A DNA stretch of 64,000 bases, taken from the NCBI RefSeq assembly GCF_963678635.1, contig NC_087069.1:24540303-24604302 (forward strand), written 5' to 3'. Made by a program: the position numbers and the translations under genes. Under the pieces are notes generated by a model that worked only from the letters and a program-made list of their open reading frames with translations, made no database searches and was not told the origin of the DNA. This stretch comes from Symsagittifera roscoffensis. Taxonomy: Eukaryota; Xenacoelomorpha; Acoela; Convolutidae. This document shows, one piece after another, positions 22,031 through 36,500 of the stretch. Every line of letters begins with the position of its first letter. Positions within the stretch are counted from its first letter, which is position 1.

Positions 22031-25000
22031 GAAGGAGTTCAAAATTATCTGAGACAAAATTACGTTTAGTGTTTTCTACATATGAGTTCAATTGAGATTT
22101 TGACATGCCTTTTAAGTTCTCTGGAAAAAGATTATAAGCCGAAAAAAAATGTAAAACTTGAGCACTTTAACGCTAACCGATTGTAATAAGCAGTTAGATC
22201 TAACAGATTTTGAACGTAGCATTCTCAAGCTACGGGCACGTGTTTGCCTACAGTTATTTAGTTGATTAAAATCCAAAAATTTTAATGGCAATTTACCAAG
22301 TATTTGATAAATAACTTCTTTAAAAACAGTATCTAGAAATAATTCAAAAACGATATCAAAATTATATTATGAAAACTTTTCCGTAATGTGATCAAACTTG
22401 CGCCTAAAGAAAATAGAATTGTTCTAAAAAACATTTCTTGCTTTATAAAGAGTTCTATTAAATTTAGTTAACTTTTTACAAACATGATCTATGTGTTGCT
22501 TAAAACAGAGCTTATTATCTACCACAATCCCAAGATACTTGAAGGAGTTCACAACATTAAGTTTCTGATTCCCCAAAAAATTTTCAGATTCTTTTGAACT
22601 CCTTCCGAATTTGGATACTTGCGTTTTATCAATGTTGATGGTTAGTCTACTATTTGTGCACCATTTTTCTATCAATTTAAGGTCCTGATTAAAATTTTTA
22701 TCAATCGAATTGTTTTTGAACGTAGTAAGAATCTTTGTATCATCAGCCAACAGACAAATTGAGATTATGTCACTTTCCTAGGCATGTCGTTAATATAGTG
22801 TAAAAATAGCAGTGGACCTAAGACAGATCCTTGGGGAACTCCGAACGTAATATTCTTTAGTTGAGAGTTGCTCCCACAAAGAGATATATACTGTTTACGA
22901 TTGTTTAAAAAAAACTGTAGAAAATTGTTTGTTATACCGCGGAACCCATAGAGATCTAATTTGGTTAGTAAAATGGAGTGATCAATTGTGTTAAAAGCCT
23001 TTTTAAAATCTACAAAACGCGCTAATCCAGATTTTTATCATCTATACAGGGACGCATTATTTCGATTTTGATATAAACTTTATCATGCGAATGTGTAATA
23101 CTTTTTCGAAAATTTCGCTGAAAGTACTTAGCAAGTTGAGGGGTCTAAAATTGTTTGGCTCTGTTTGTTTTCCCGTTTTATCAAATGGTAGTACTTTTGC
23201 TATTTTACAAATGTCTGGAAAAACGCCAGCATTAAGGCATTGATTAAAGCCGAAATTTAAAAATGGCAATAATATCGGTGCACAAAACTTGACCAACCTA
23301 TTATTGATGCCATCATGACTGTCCGATCTTTTGTTTTTCAGTTTTTCTATATCAATAGAAACTTCCGACTCATCAGTTGGTCAAAAGAAAAAAGATTTTT
23401 CAGTTGCTTCTATGCCTGCAGTAGTAAAATTACAAGGTGTATCGGTTGCAAGGCTTTGACCGACTTGCACAAAAAAGTTGTTGAAATCATCAACATCAAT
23501 TTTTCTAACAACCGGAGAAATTTTTTCGGAAAACCCTTTAAAAGCGTTGGAAAGACTTTTTGCATTGCTTCGCAACGTTAATTTTTCTACCATAGTAATT
23601 TCTCTTGGTATTACGCATCAACCGATTGACTAATTTACACTTATCTTTATTGTAAGATTTTTTCTCTTCGGTTGGATTGTTAATCAGAAGCAAATGAAGT
23701 TCATCTCGTTTCTTAAATTGTTTTTTCAAATCGAGAGTTACGCAAGACTGCGATTTTTTTGTTCCGGGTGACAGTTTTTTTCAGGACAATAAATGTTACA
23801 AAAATCTACCAAAATTCTAGGAATTAATTCTAGAGAAGAAGCATTTTATAAGCGATGATTGAGTAGAAAAAGCAGTTTACATGCCGTTGTCTCCTCCAAT
23901 AAACATCTGAAATCTCGATACTTTCTAGAAGTATTCATATCAAAATGCCTTTCTAGATCAGTGTTAACGAGCAGGGCGTAGTGATCCCTGATAGTGCATT
24001 TCAATGTTGATACCTCGTGATAAATATTTGCAAAAACTTGATCGATACATGATGAGCTATGGGTAGTTTCTCTAGTGGGTTCTTCGTTTAACAACTTCAA
24101 ACCGATTGATAGGAGTAAGTTTTTATAGTCAACTAAAAAAGAGGAATTTACCAAGTTATCAACATTAAGATCACCACAACATCAAATTTGTTCTTTGATC
24201 TGAGAAACATCATGAAGTAAGGAATCCAAATTCAACAAAAAAAGTTTCCTGATTCATTGATGGTGCTTTGTATAAAACGCAAAAGTGTTTTTTCGAATGA
24301 TTATTTTCAACAGTTATCATTAGATTTTCAATATCATTATCAAAGCTTTTTGAAGAAGCCGTTAAACCATTTTTAACTAAGCAAGCAATACCCCTCCCTT
24401 TTTACCAGCCCTGTTTTTGGTTATGATTGCCTGATAGCCATCAATGCTGTAAAGTCCTTTTGATCATTATCAGTTAGTCATGTTTCACATAAAGCAATCA
24501 ATGCTGTAGCGTGTTTAGTCTGTCTAACTCCACTTTCAATAAATCTTGACGGCATCTAGGTGATTGTATATTGAGAAAAAAGAGATAATCTTTTTCAAGT
24601 ATTCCACCATTTTCCCTCCCCAAAAAGTCTACCATAATAAAATGGAACAAAGAGTTTTGTTTTAATTTGAATTTTTCACGTCAGTTTCCTCATCCGATAT
24701 ATTCTGCAAAGTTTCCAGTTTGTTGATTTTTGAAGGCGGAGATAATTTTTTTGATATGACAGTCTCCAATAAGGTGCAGATTTTTTCAATTTTTCATCAG
24801 CATTCAACTTCCCTTTTGGTACTCCCTTTCTAACAGTACCCAATATTTACGGTTCCAATACATTAGTTCCCATATTCAAATCCAATTCACCAGTAGAAAA
24901 CTTGCAATCATTTCGCTGAGTCGGAACAATGTTACTCGATCTCCTTGCACTTTTATCATATTCCAATGAGCTATGCCGGTTACGCACTTTATCCACATCA

Positions 25001-25600
25001 TTTTTAGAATTAACTTGAACGCAGCTCTCACCAATTTTCACTGATGGTTGACAATTGTTTGTTGTTACCAGCAGTTGTTGGTCCTTTGCGTAGTTTACAA
25101 CATCACGATCCCACTCAGCAAGCCGCTCCACTATGTACACACGCTTGGTTTTATCATGCTTCATGAGTTCTTTCCTATTTCGCCACACCAAAACCTTTTG
25201 ATGGTGATACAGGAATTTAATTATGATTGGTTTTATCTGATTTATGCTAGTAAGGTAGTGGCAGGCCGCTAAATCTTCCTGATTGATACTCATTCTCAGC
25301 ACATTTCGTATAATACCCAAAACAACAGCTAACCGTCGGTTTGTAATCCAAGAAAATTTCAACATAACTTCGAGGAATATCGCTCAAGTTTCAGTACCTT
25401 GTCTTTACTTAGGGAGTTTTTAGATAGCAAATGATCATTTTCTGATTTTAAATAATTAATAGTATTATCCTGTTGTTCAATGCGACTGATAAGGGCAGTC
25501 TTTAAATCTTTAATTTTATCAGGATTTCTTTATTAAATCTTTAATTTGATCATGAGTATATAAGAAACGTTGGTCAAACTGAGCAGTAAAAATGCCCACT
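22030..25600 (-). mobile_element. Decayed non-LTR retrotransposon (LINE, CR1/jockey-like), ORF1 and ORF2 remnants
   Basis: Reading the minus strand from 25600 downward: ORF1 remnant with a coiled-coil stretch (about 25540-25400), then a 172-codon frame (25365-24847) with the VLVWRNRKELMK basic segment typical of LINE ORF1 proteins. ORF2 follows, with endonuclease pieces (CETWLTDND near 24490, a GDLNVD near 24170, SSCIDQVF and TIRDHYALL at 24060-23970). Then come reverse transcriptase pieces: FVDFKKAFNTIDHS at about 23010-22970, GVPQGSVLGPLLF near 22840, ADDTKI at 22747 and FKYLGI at 22540. The C-terminal tail carries TRARSLRMLRSKS near 22220. Many stops and frameshifts and a partial loss around the catalytic block show it is dead. 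The order and motifs fit CR1/L2/jockey-clade elements; I cannot place the exact clade. Confidence 0.85.
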
Positions 25601-26059
25601 TTTTAGTTTTTACAGCGCCTGCTGACATAAAAATATACTTCGAGTGATATCTTTTACGTCGAGTCAAATCTTCATTATCTCAGCTCAAACATTTGATGAA
25701 AAAACCAAACTTTTTTGTGGTTTGTTTGAACTACCCCTTTTTAATTTAGACGTTTGGACATTTGTGTAAGATGCATTTATTTTCTGATGATTTTTAAATC
25801 ACCAGAATTCAAATGATTTAACTAACATAGTGCACTCTTTACAAATGGATTCAATGTCAGCAGCAGCAGGGCGCATCTACGATTTTATCAAAAGGGGAAT
25901 TTTAAAACTTTTCTTAAAGTTTGTCGTCTTTTTTATAGGTCAATCAAATTGATTTTTGAGCTCTCCCAAGTCACTATTTTTCATAAAAATTTCAGGACCG
26001 CAAAACAGCAGGCCTAAAAATGCGTTATTAGACTCGCAACACTAGTATTTACTCGCGCC
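25601..26059. other. Intergenic
   Basis: No gene recognised. It may include the 5' untranslated part of the LINE. Confidence 0.3.
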
Positions 26060-26175
26060 AAAGTTGCCTTCAGATAAACTTGGGGCCTGTCAGCCAAAAA
26101 TTGATGTCTTAAAATAGTACATAAGAGGGACCCTGTGGGTCGGCAGGGGTCGAATCACTCAGAGGGGATTCAACC
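26060..26175 (-). repeat. Fragment of the GGGGCGGAT repeat family
   Basis: The complement matches the core of the copy at 46785-47180, including a run like GGTCGAATCnCTCAG, GGGTCGGCA and TCAGCCAAAAATTG. It is a partial copy in inverted orientation. Confidence 0.55.
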
Positions 26176-27476
26176 TCCTGTTTTTGTCAAGGTGCTTTGT
26201 TTCAGTTCAACGGCATTTCAGTTCAACGGTTCATTCAGCAATTTGCCATCGGCAGTTAGTCTGAATTCGAAATTATTAGTTTTATATCAACACGGGGCAA
26301 AATTTTAAAATTTAGAAAAATTGTTCTCCAAAGTCGAATCCACTTTTATCTGCAAAGCGCATATACCTTGCTACCCAGAAGCCATGTGATTTAATTATAC
26401 GCCGTTCATTTTCTTCAGATTTTTGACTGAGAAAGATTATTTCGAAACTAAACGCATTTTGAGTTCAAAATTTACAAACTCCCGAGTAATTTTAATTGGT
26501 ATCTAGATTAAAACTGATGGTGCAACTGAATGGTCGAATGTTCAAACGTTTGGTCGAACAAAAACCTTTGAAGGGCTCTCCGGAATATGCGCTCCTATTT
26601 GACCTGCGTGTTATTAAATTGTTTACACTAAGTATCCAAGACTCACTACTTTGGCGAGCAACATTTTCTCCATACGATTCTCGAGTAACCCCTCTGCTGA
26701 AACTGCTGGAAACCTTGTTACCAAGAAAAGATTAACACTGACTGGAGATCTTGGGAGCACGCAATTTTTACTGCTTGAAAATTGGAAAATTTTTGATTAA
26801 ATATTTGCTACCTATCCTCAGTTTGTTCTCAAAAATACTGAAAATCCCAATATAATAACATTGGCTTATACGTTCGACGAATGCTGGACATTTTCGGATA
26901 AACATTCGAAGGTTATTTTCAAACGAATGTTGCACCACTAATTCAAACCAAAACACATGATAATCTGTCTGGTTTTTATCTGCAGGGTCTGGTTTTGAGT
27001 TGAAAGATACCCACGAGATTGCAAAGCCCCTTACCATCTTCGCCGGTGGAATTAGAATACTCGTGTGATTATTCCAATTCCAATTGTAAGCTCATAAAAC
27101 TTTTTCCAATGTTTTTAGTTAGCTTTGGAGCTTCTCTCCCGTTTGTTTTCGCGAAATTCACTCAAGTCAAAAACATCATGCCTTAGTCAATTTATTCTGG
27201 AAATAAAGTTTCTTTCCCTTATTACAATAGATCCAAAATAGAAATGGCACAGTTTCTGTAGTTGGTCAATAATTTATTCTGGATTTTTTGTTTCCTAGCC
27301 AAGCATGTTTTAAATATCCACCTGGAATTAGAAATTACAAAGGAAATCAAAATCATTAATTATTTAAACTTTCCATTTTACTACGCCACGCAAAAGTACA
27401 GGTGATCTCGGGATATTTATTTCAAAAAAGCAACATACAGTTTTTGGTCAACATTTGGGCCAGGAAAACAGTAGCA
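26176..27476. other. Intergenic and 5' flank of the Ly6-type gene
   Basis: An open frame at 26496-26735 (+) has fairly balanced composition but no recognised domain. No clear TATA box or initiator was identified before the first coding exon at 27477. The frame is also open upstream of that ATG (to 27402), but the ATG at 27477 directly precedes the signal peptide. Confidence 0.3.
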
Positions 27477-27564
27477 ATGATTTTTTATTTGCTTGGTACA
27501 ATCTTAGTGGCTGGACCCGCTTTCACCCAAATACTGAAATATCCAGGAGACGTATGCTCAATAG
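27477..27564 (+). CDS. Ly6-type gene, coding exon 1 (signal peptide)
   Basis: It encodes 29 residues with the signal peptide and the first cysteine, and ends ATAG|GTAATA in phase 1. The ATG is preceded by GTAGCA. Confidence 0.75.
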
Positions 27565-30500
27565 GTAATAACACTTATTTTTATTGCTCTTTTGTCCAGA
27601 GTTTGGATATCATTAACCATTGAATTATATTACTGACCAAAGTGACATAAATGACGGGAGATTACTTGGCAAATGCGGGCAAAAAAAAGTTTCGAAAGAA
27701 AAAAAATACTTCATTATAGAAGGATGCTTCTCTAAGCAGGTGATTTTGGTGTATTTTCTTTATTGAAAGTAAAACTGAAAACTTTTGAAGGTTTTTTGTG
27801 CTTTCAAAATAATCATCATTCAATCGCGATTTTTTTCCGACGCTCCTTCCCCCTCATAAGCATTGGCGCCGAATTTGCCTTTAGAACAATTTAAGGTTAG
27901 GTCAACCAAAAAAGGGTGTCGTCACCAAAATTAACACAGGAGGGAATGACCAATTGAAAAATGGAGGCAATTAGAGTTGAGAATGGGGGAGCGGTCGCTT
28001 CGGCTCCCTTTGCGTGATATTTTACCTCTCTTTTTTTTCGAATGACCTTTGACCTCCCTTTAGAACTGCGTGACAACCACGAGTGTCTGCGTAACACGGG
28101 GTGTATTAAGACGGGGGTGTTTGACAATGGACAGGACAAACGACAGTGCATGTGCAGCGAGGGAAGAATACTCGACCCCACTCTCTGGTGCAACGACTGC
28201 GATCCCGGGTTGGTAGACACAAAAAACGACCTTGAGACACAAAAAAAAGTTATGGTTATAAGGAATGGCTAGTTAAAATTTGTTTGTGTAACTCAAATTT
28301 GAACGTCAGGTTGAATATCATAGTGGAATTCGACTTTCACGGATTTCTGGATTCAGAAACATTGCAATTATATATATAATCCTTTATAATGTCGATTTAT
28401 ACCTGCAAAAAAAATTTGAATCATAATGGAATAGATTGGTTTATAATATGACAACAACATTTGTCGATTTATTTTCAAAACCTGCAACAAAGTGTGCATA
28501 ACTCGGAAGCTATTAGTTTTCTGAAATGAAAGTCCCAGGTTGAGCTCGCGTTGAAAATTAGTAATAAAATGGTGAAAAAAAAACAGCGATCACTATCGAT
28601 GAATTATTGATGTTCATTGCCACAATAGCAAGTTTTATCGATGGATTATCGCTAAATTAGTGCTGGAAAAATTATCAATTTTTTAGCGATGAAACAACAA
28701 TATTTCATGCATGATGTAAACTGTTTATAACGCTTATAACGCTCTCAACTTTGATAGCAAATTGAATTAAAGACCGAAATAAAAACTGAATTAAACTAGA
28801 TTTTATCATAACATCAAAGTGAAACCAACAGTATCAGTCGTAAGCCAAAACTTTTCCTGCAGCAAAGTGAGCTTCGAACCTTTGATATTGTTTAAATGAA
28901 ATGGGTCGCAATCTGCTTGAAACTATTTGGGCCCGATTTCAGCCTGGAAACATTTTTTCGGAATTGAGGGTTTCTTCAAGTTTTTCATCGAGAGATACAA
29001 AAAATTGGCTGCCCAGACTTTTTGTTATATGAACTTTAAAATGTAACTCTTAAAAGTGTGAATCTTTCATACCTAATTTTCATAATTTTTATAAAAATCC
29101 CCAAAAATTTATGAAACTGCAAATTTTTTCTTTGAGTTTTGTGTTGAAAACTTTGATCATTAATCACAAGCAGGGGCGGATTTAGGGAGGGGGCTTGAAA
29201 ATCTTTACCTGCCATGTAGTCGACTCCCTGACCAAGCAAAGAGTGCCCTTTGCTAATATTTTAAGACCTCCATGTTTGTTGGCTGACCATAAAAATTTTC
29301 CAAAAGCTCTTTGAGCGCCAATCTGTACTACTTTCGATCACGCGCCGAAAAAATGCTTTTTTTGCTGGTTTTTTGAAAATTTGCTTGGCGCAAAAAGTTT
29401 GGCCAAAACATGGTCTTTATATTGCTTCAGGAGAGCTCTAAAAATCATTTTTGTCAACCTAAAAAAGGAACAGAACTTTTGAAAATTTTTTGAAAATCCC
29501 CCCAATCGAGAAAACCCGAGATCCGCTCATGACCACAAATAATTTTTGACTCAATGCAATCAAAATTGCATAAAATGATTCCTACGTACCCAAAAAAAAA
29601 TTTTGCAAAACAAATATTACTTGTAACCTAATAAGAAAACTAAGCATAAAAACTAGCTTTTACCGGTGAATGGCAATGAGACGGTTCGATTCAAATAGTT
29701 TCGAACTTAACAGTCACTTAGAACGCTTTGAACTTAATAGTCACTTAGCAGAAAGAGGACAGCATACAAGTATAGGTAAACATCCTAATTAGACGAAAAG
29801 GGGGCGTTCAACAGTGCCGAAGTACAACAGTGCCGAAAAAGGCGGGAAAATTTCAGAATAATTTACACGCATTTTCTAAAGAGCGGGAAATAACTGACGC
29901 TAATTATCAAGAAAATCACTCCAATTTTGGCGCCAATATGTCTGCAATTGCAAATTAAACAATTATTTTGGCGCCAAAACGTCTACGTTGCAAACTTTCT
30001 CGATCAAAATCTAAAAGTTTTACTTAAGATTGTAAACGATCGCTGTTTAATTTTTGATTGCCGCACTTTATATGTTGAAAATTATTCAAATTTTTGGCAC
30101 TGTTGAACTAAGTTTCCTTTTTCGGCACTGTTGAACAAAGTGCTCATTTTCGGCACTGTTGTACTTCGGCACTGTTGTACTGTCCCGACAAAAATTAGTT
30201 GCCGAATTTCAAATCACTGTTAATTACAACAGTTAATCATTCATTTTTTCATTTTGTTTGAGGGCAAGCAAGTTGTGAGAAAGCATTTTGTTTAGCACCT
30301 ACAGTTACCCACAGAAATGCATTCTTTTTGTTTGTTCTGCTCTTTATTAACCCGGGTTGACCAAAAATGCTAGTCATACAATTTCCATATATATGGAAAA
30401 ATGCTAGTCATACACTTTCCATGCAATTCCATACGTACAGAAAATTGCATGAAAGGTCTATGATTAGTATTTTTTCATATATGGAAATTGTATGACTAGC

Positions 30501-33500
30501 ATTTTTTCATGCATGGAAAGTGTATGACTAGCATTTTTTCATATATGGAAATTGAAAATTTAGAAATTTTTCATATATGAAAATTTTATGACTAGCTTTT
30601 TTTAACAATTACAAATCCAGCAAAATGAGGCAAAAAAAAACTACTTTAGTTCCCATCCCATACGACGAGCAGTCCCTGAACAGAGAAGAAAAAACCAGAG
30701 AAAATTTTTTTTCTCATAGTCAATTCTCCTCACACACTGAGAAAGCAGAGCATGTCTTAATCTTATCAAAGGGGGACTCCAAACCAGGAGGGGCTGCCTC
30801 AGAAAAATTAAGAAAAAAACCTGTTAGCTAGCTGAGTAATCCAAAACAAGAAACAGTCCACCAGAGTCATCAATATTCTGGAATTCTTCGCTTCCAATCA
30901 CATCTGGCATCAACATCTAAAACAGTTCCCTATAAAACACACATTTAATTGACACTCAGGTTGAAAAATTGAATCAAACATTTAAACATCGAATTGATTG
31001 TTCAAAGAGTTTTTTTCAAAAAAAAAATTAATGCTAATCATACAATTTCCATATATGGAAATTGTATGATTAGTATTTTTTTCATACTTTTTTTTCCTTT
31101 TTTTTATGAAGAGATACCAATTTCGATACCAAAACAACTATAAAATACCTTTGAAATTCGATTAAACTCATTTTGCAAAAATGTATGAAATTTGTATGAC
31201 TAGCATTTTTCCATAGACTAAGTGTATGAAATTGTATGATTAGCATTTTCGGTCTATGGAGGTCAAACCGGGAAGTTCGCTGTCTAAATCAGACCTGTCT
31301 CTTAACCATTCACCCATTCACCCATTCATCTCCTCACACCAACTCCTCCCCTGCCCATCCCTCTCACAATCCCAACACCCCCTCCCCCCGAGGTACAGCA
31401 GCCTCAAAACTAACTTTCCCTCAGCGTTTACCCACTTACCTCCATCAATTATATGCTGTTATCTTCATATATTAATAAATAAGCATTTTGTAAGAAATTT
31501 AAGATACCCACAAAGAGGATAAAAAACAGAAAACAAAACTTCCATTTCATGAAAACAAGCCATAAGTAAATCTGATATTAGCAGTAATGCGGCAATTGCA
31601 ACGTTTCAGGTTTTGAAGGCATTGATTGGTTTCCAAGATTCTGGTTAATTTTAGAATACAAAAACGCTCAGAATAAATTTTAACTGGAATTAGTTGATTA
31701 GTATCATGAAAAAAATTAAATTGATAATTATTCGATCACAGTCGACTTGTTAAGTTACTTGTAGTTCCATACAGTTACTTGGTAATGAAAAATCATTATA
31801 AATCATTTCGATCCAGAAAGTTTCACAAAATTGGTTATAATATGGCAGCTGTTGCAATTGGGTTTTCTCGTAAAATGCTTTAGAGCCTTATAAAAATTGA
31901 AAAGCATATTAAAAGCGCAAAAAAACTTCGGCTACAAGATGGGCAGGAAAATTTTTATAAAAATAGTTTCTGTTTTCATGTATTCTTTTGAGATAGTTCA
32001 GACTAAAAACTAAATTCTCGGAATTTTTTTTGCAACCAGGGAAGGGGCGAGTTTTAGCAAAAACAATATTCTAGCATACAACATGAAAGTTGAGTCTTTT
32101 TAGCAGACTAACTTTTGACAATTGGCCTAAAAAGGCAACTGGCGGAAAAAAAAAAGACGCTAAGTTTGGATTCTTACTTAATTGAGCTTCCCGAACAAAA
32201 CTCTATCATCTTTAAAAATAGAAATGTCAAAAGTAGCGCACAATGATTAGACACTGATTCACGAGCCCATCATCACTAGGACCNNNNNNNNNNNNNNNNN
32301 NNNNNNNNNNNNNNNNNNNNNNNNNNNNNNNNNNNNNNNNNNNNNNNNNNNNNNNNNNNNNNNNNNNNNNNNNNNNNNNNNNNNNNNNNNNNNNNNNNNN
32401 NNNNNNNNNNNNNNNNNNNNNNNNNNNNNNNNNNNNNNNNNNNNNNNNNNNNNNNNNNNNNNNNNNNNNNNNNNNNNNNNNNNGAGGGGCATTCTGAGGA
32501 GAGTAGCGACGAGCAAACGCCTCTCACTGGTGTAGTCGGTATGGCTTTAACTATCATCCCAAAAATAAAAACACTGTTTTTACCGAATGATACTAGGTCA
32601 AGATTGGAACAGAAAAATTTAAGGATTATCGAGCGAATTTAAAAATGTTAATTTGATAGATAGATAATTGAGTACAATTTTTTTGAAAAGTATATGTTGC
32701 AAAAACTTCACGAACATTGATTGCACTTAAGTTAACAACTGCAGCTTATGTGTGAATTTTTGGCGAAACGTGCAATCATCTGATTTATCAAAGATTAAAA
32801 AAAAACTGAAAAAAAAATTAAAACCTGCTAATGAAGGGCATGTATATAAAAATCTAGCCTTGTTTAACAGGTTAAACTTAAAGCAAAATTGATATTGACA
32901 ACAACAGTAAGACCAACGTGTGGTCAGATTATCAACATAGAGCAGGATTATGTTACAGGTTAAGAAACTAATGATAAGTTTTGTAAAACTATATCCACTC
33001 ACTAAATGTCTATGTAGCCATAAAAAACGTTTTAATGTTGTATCTGGTAATTTTTAGTATGTGGTGAAACTATTCAGAAATCAAGAGCAGCAAAAAAGTA
33101 TGAGATGAATTGTTTTTCTATTTAAAAGGGCACTTCTGATGGCATACTTTTGATCGCAAAAGTAACTTTATACATATGAATCATTATAAACAAATGTATA
33201 TAACCAAAAACATACAAAGTAGACATTAATCGTGCTTACATTTACAAATAAAAATGCCTATCTACACGCACTAATTTTACGTATCCAAAATTGATTGATA
33301 ATCTGTACCCACTTAGCATCTGGTGAAACAATCTAGAAATAATGAAGAGAAGTAAAAAGAAGAATTTGGATTGATTTTGACATCGAACTTTATTTCCAAT
33401 TACAATTATTTATCCTAAATTGATTCGAAAACGTTTTGGAACAAACATGCCTGTACATCTTTTCTGATATAACATTTCCAATACAAGCAAACCGTAAAGC

Positions 33501-36500
33501 ATTGTAAAATATCGATCATGCAATGCACACAATTTACACATAATTATATTACTTTGTAGTATCTGGTTGAACATGGTACAGATATTGTACAGATATTGTA
33601 GTATCTGGTTGAACATGGTACAGATTTTCTAGAACACCTAGTAAAATGTTCTAGAAAATCTCGACTAATCTAAAACTAAAGCTACATTGAATTTGATTTG
33701 TGGCTTAACTCTTAGCTATTGTTACACTTCTGAACATATATACATAAAAATTAACAATTACACATACCGATAAACACGCGTAAAAAATCAAACACGGACT
33801 TATGTACATAAATTCAAGTTTATTCGAACCATTCGCTTATCAACCAGTGATAGATCATACACAGCGTAGCCAAATTGGATAAGTTTCCCAGCAGATAAAC
33901 GAATTCTGGTAAGACTAAATCAGGTTAAAATGTAAAGGGTTTCTTTTTGAAAAACTTTCTGGTTGTGGACTAACATCTATACCCAATCATAAATCTCAAT
34001 CAGACATAAGGAACTTTATGTGTTCATTTTAGATTAGCCGCTGAATACAAGATATGAAAGTGAGCCCAAAACTATGCTGCGTTTTAATACTTGTCCGAAA
34101 GTGTTCAATTTGAAGAAGAGTCGATAAAATTACTATCAAAAGTTACAAAAGATGTAGTCTTGATTATACAAAACAAAGCATTTATCAGCTATTTCAATTC
34201 CAATTCATGATAAGACTTGTTCTGTTTTTAGCGCAATAACAACGCCTCTGCAGGCGCGTGCTTTCATCATTTGATTCATAATTTTACCCGTTTCAATTCA
34301 ATGTTTGCTCTCCGTTACCGCAAAACCTTGAAAAACTGTATGTGTAATTTTTGACTGATTCCGCTCAAGAACGTATTATTTTTGACAAGACTGCTCCTGG
34401 AGATTTTTTTTCCTTATTAGACAACAATTAAATTCAAATAATGATAATTGGATCACTCTAAATCACATATTTTCACTTTAGGTTATCTTTTTGCATTTAT
34501 ATATTTTAAAAATATAGTTAAATATGGTTTAAAAGGCCATCAGAAAAGATAATTTTTTGATCTTCGGAATTTATATCATCAATTCAGGGCAAATAGCAAA
34601 AGTTATGCTAATCAAGGATCTAGATTTACTCATCTCCTTATGAGCGCATTCCTCTTTCATAGAGACAATTTGGATCTTCCCAGGAAGTAGAGAGGCCCAA
34701 GTCGGCCTGGAAATGGAGCCACCAGTTTCACCTTGTTACTCTCGTTGCAGAAATCAGTCTAACAGTGAGCCCTTGTGCAGTAGGCAGACAACCGATATTA
34801 GCCAAATGTAAACGCCAGTTGCTCGCAAAAAAACAAGAAAAAGGATCGGAACGCATCAATCTCTGTTATACGTGGCGTCAATTGAAAAGTTTTCAGTCTG
34901 TTTTGTGTTTTGTGCTGCTTTTTTTTGAATAGTTAAGTTGAATTTATTAATGTTTAGCTGTTTGTTTTGTAATCCAAATTAAATAAAACAAAAAGAACAA
35001 AAGTTTTTTTTGCTCCTAATTCTTTAAAATTCTGAAAAACTTGTGTTTCAATTAGAATCATGTCTAAAACACAGTCGTTCTAGAAAATTCAAAATCGCAA
35101 AAGAAGATTGGGTTGTTTATTTTGCACAAATTTAAAAAATTACTGAAAGTTTTCTTTATTACTGAAAAAATGAGCTGAGCATCAGCTTAGAACAACTTTT
35201 GTTTTCTCTAAAACATACCCTTTACCGTTAATTTTATCATAGTTAAAAGATTATTTTCTAAGATACTATAGCTCAAACTATCGATATTGCATAAATACGG
35301 GGGAAAAGATGAAAAAAAAAGAACAGTTGAACCTGTATTAAATAGCTTTTTCAGAACCAAATATATTTTTTCAAACAAAAAAAAGTTTTGATGGTTTAGC
35401 GAGAAAACAACATAATGTGCAACTCTAGTCAATGTAACTTGGTGTACGGTTAAACCTGCAGCCTAAACGTCAACAGAAGATATATCAAACTACAGAACTA
35501 ACAAATGAATCAAAAAACAAAGTTTTTTTTTAAAAAGATTACAATTCTTAGAACAATGGCTAATATTTTTTTCGAACCAAAGTTTCCACTGTCCTAAATT
35601 TTCTGTACAAAACTAAATAATTACTTGAAATCAATTTTCTATATGTCAAAAAACTCTATTCGGACCGTCCAACAAAAAACTTTCAATAATTTGTTTTGGA
35701 ATTTTCCCGTGTTATGCAAGTTAGTAAGCCTCGGTTTTTTCTTCTGACCACTAAAAGCGCTTCTCATGACTCACTGGTCAATTTTGAGTTGAAGTTTGAT
35801 ACCGTTGGAAAATTCGTTTGGGAGATCAACAGACATATTAAAAAATTGTTTATCGCCCTTTTTTATTTTTTCAAAGATGAACAACATTGCTAAATGGTGT
35901 AGATAAGTTGGCTGAAAGCTGGCATTTCTTTGCAAATCTCTGCTTGCGACGTTTGCATTGTAAAAATCAAAGTGTGTATGTAGGTTTGACTGTATTTGAA
36001 TATATTCATACGTAAAACGTAATGAATATATTTTTGTGTGAATATTTCTAGTAATCTATAAACAAATGCAAGAATTTGTGTATGCGTGTATGTATGCAAG
36101 TTGATGTGTTTGTAAGTATGAGTACAATTTTTTTTCCTTATGCGCGTGTAAACCAAAACAATTGTAACTAGAAGAATAACTATAACCCAACTTGAATTTT
36201 ACTAATGTTTCTAGTTTTTCTTGAAAGTTAGACAAGATACTATAGGCATAGTATATATGTACGCACATATGCTTTGCGTATGTGTGTATATATGTAAACT
36301 GTATGTATCTATGTGAAAGTGTACAACTTTTTGCATGTATAAATGTAATTAATCATGTATGCACATACTATTTGTGTGTATTCATTTGAGTATTTAGAAT
36401 TTATGTATATTTGTATGTTTTTATGTAAATAAGAATTCTCGAATGCCAGTCCGCTTGATTGAGTGAATGAAGACCAGCAATTATTTTGTATCATTGTATG

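Noticed and set aside
30352-31272. CRISPR-like array because of repeated CATACAATTTCC words
   Set aside because: Spacing and orientation are irregular, the words are palindromic, and the context is a metazoan genome.
32259-32557. Frames spanning the N run
   Set aside because: Artefacts of unknown bases.
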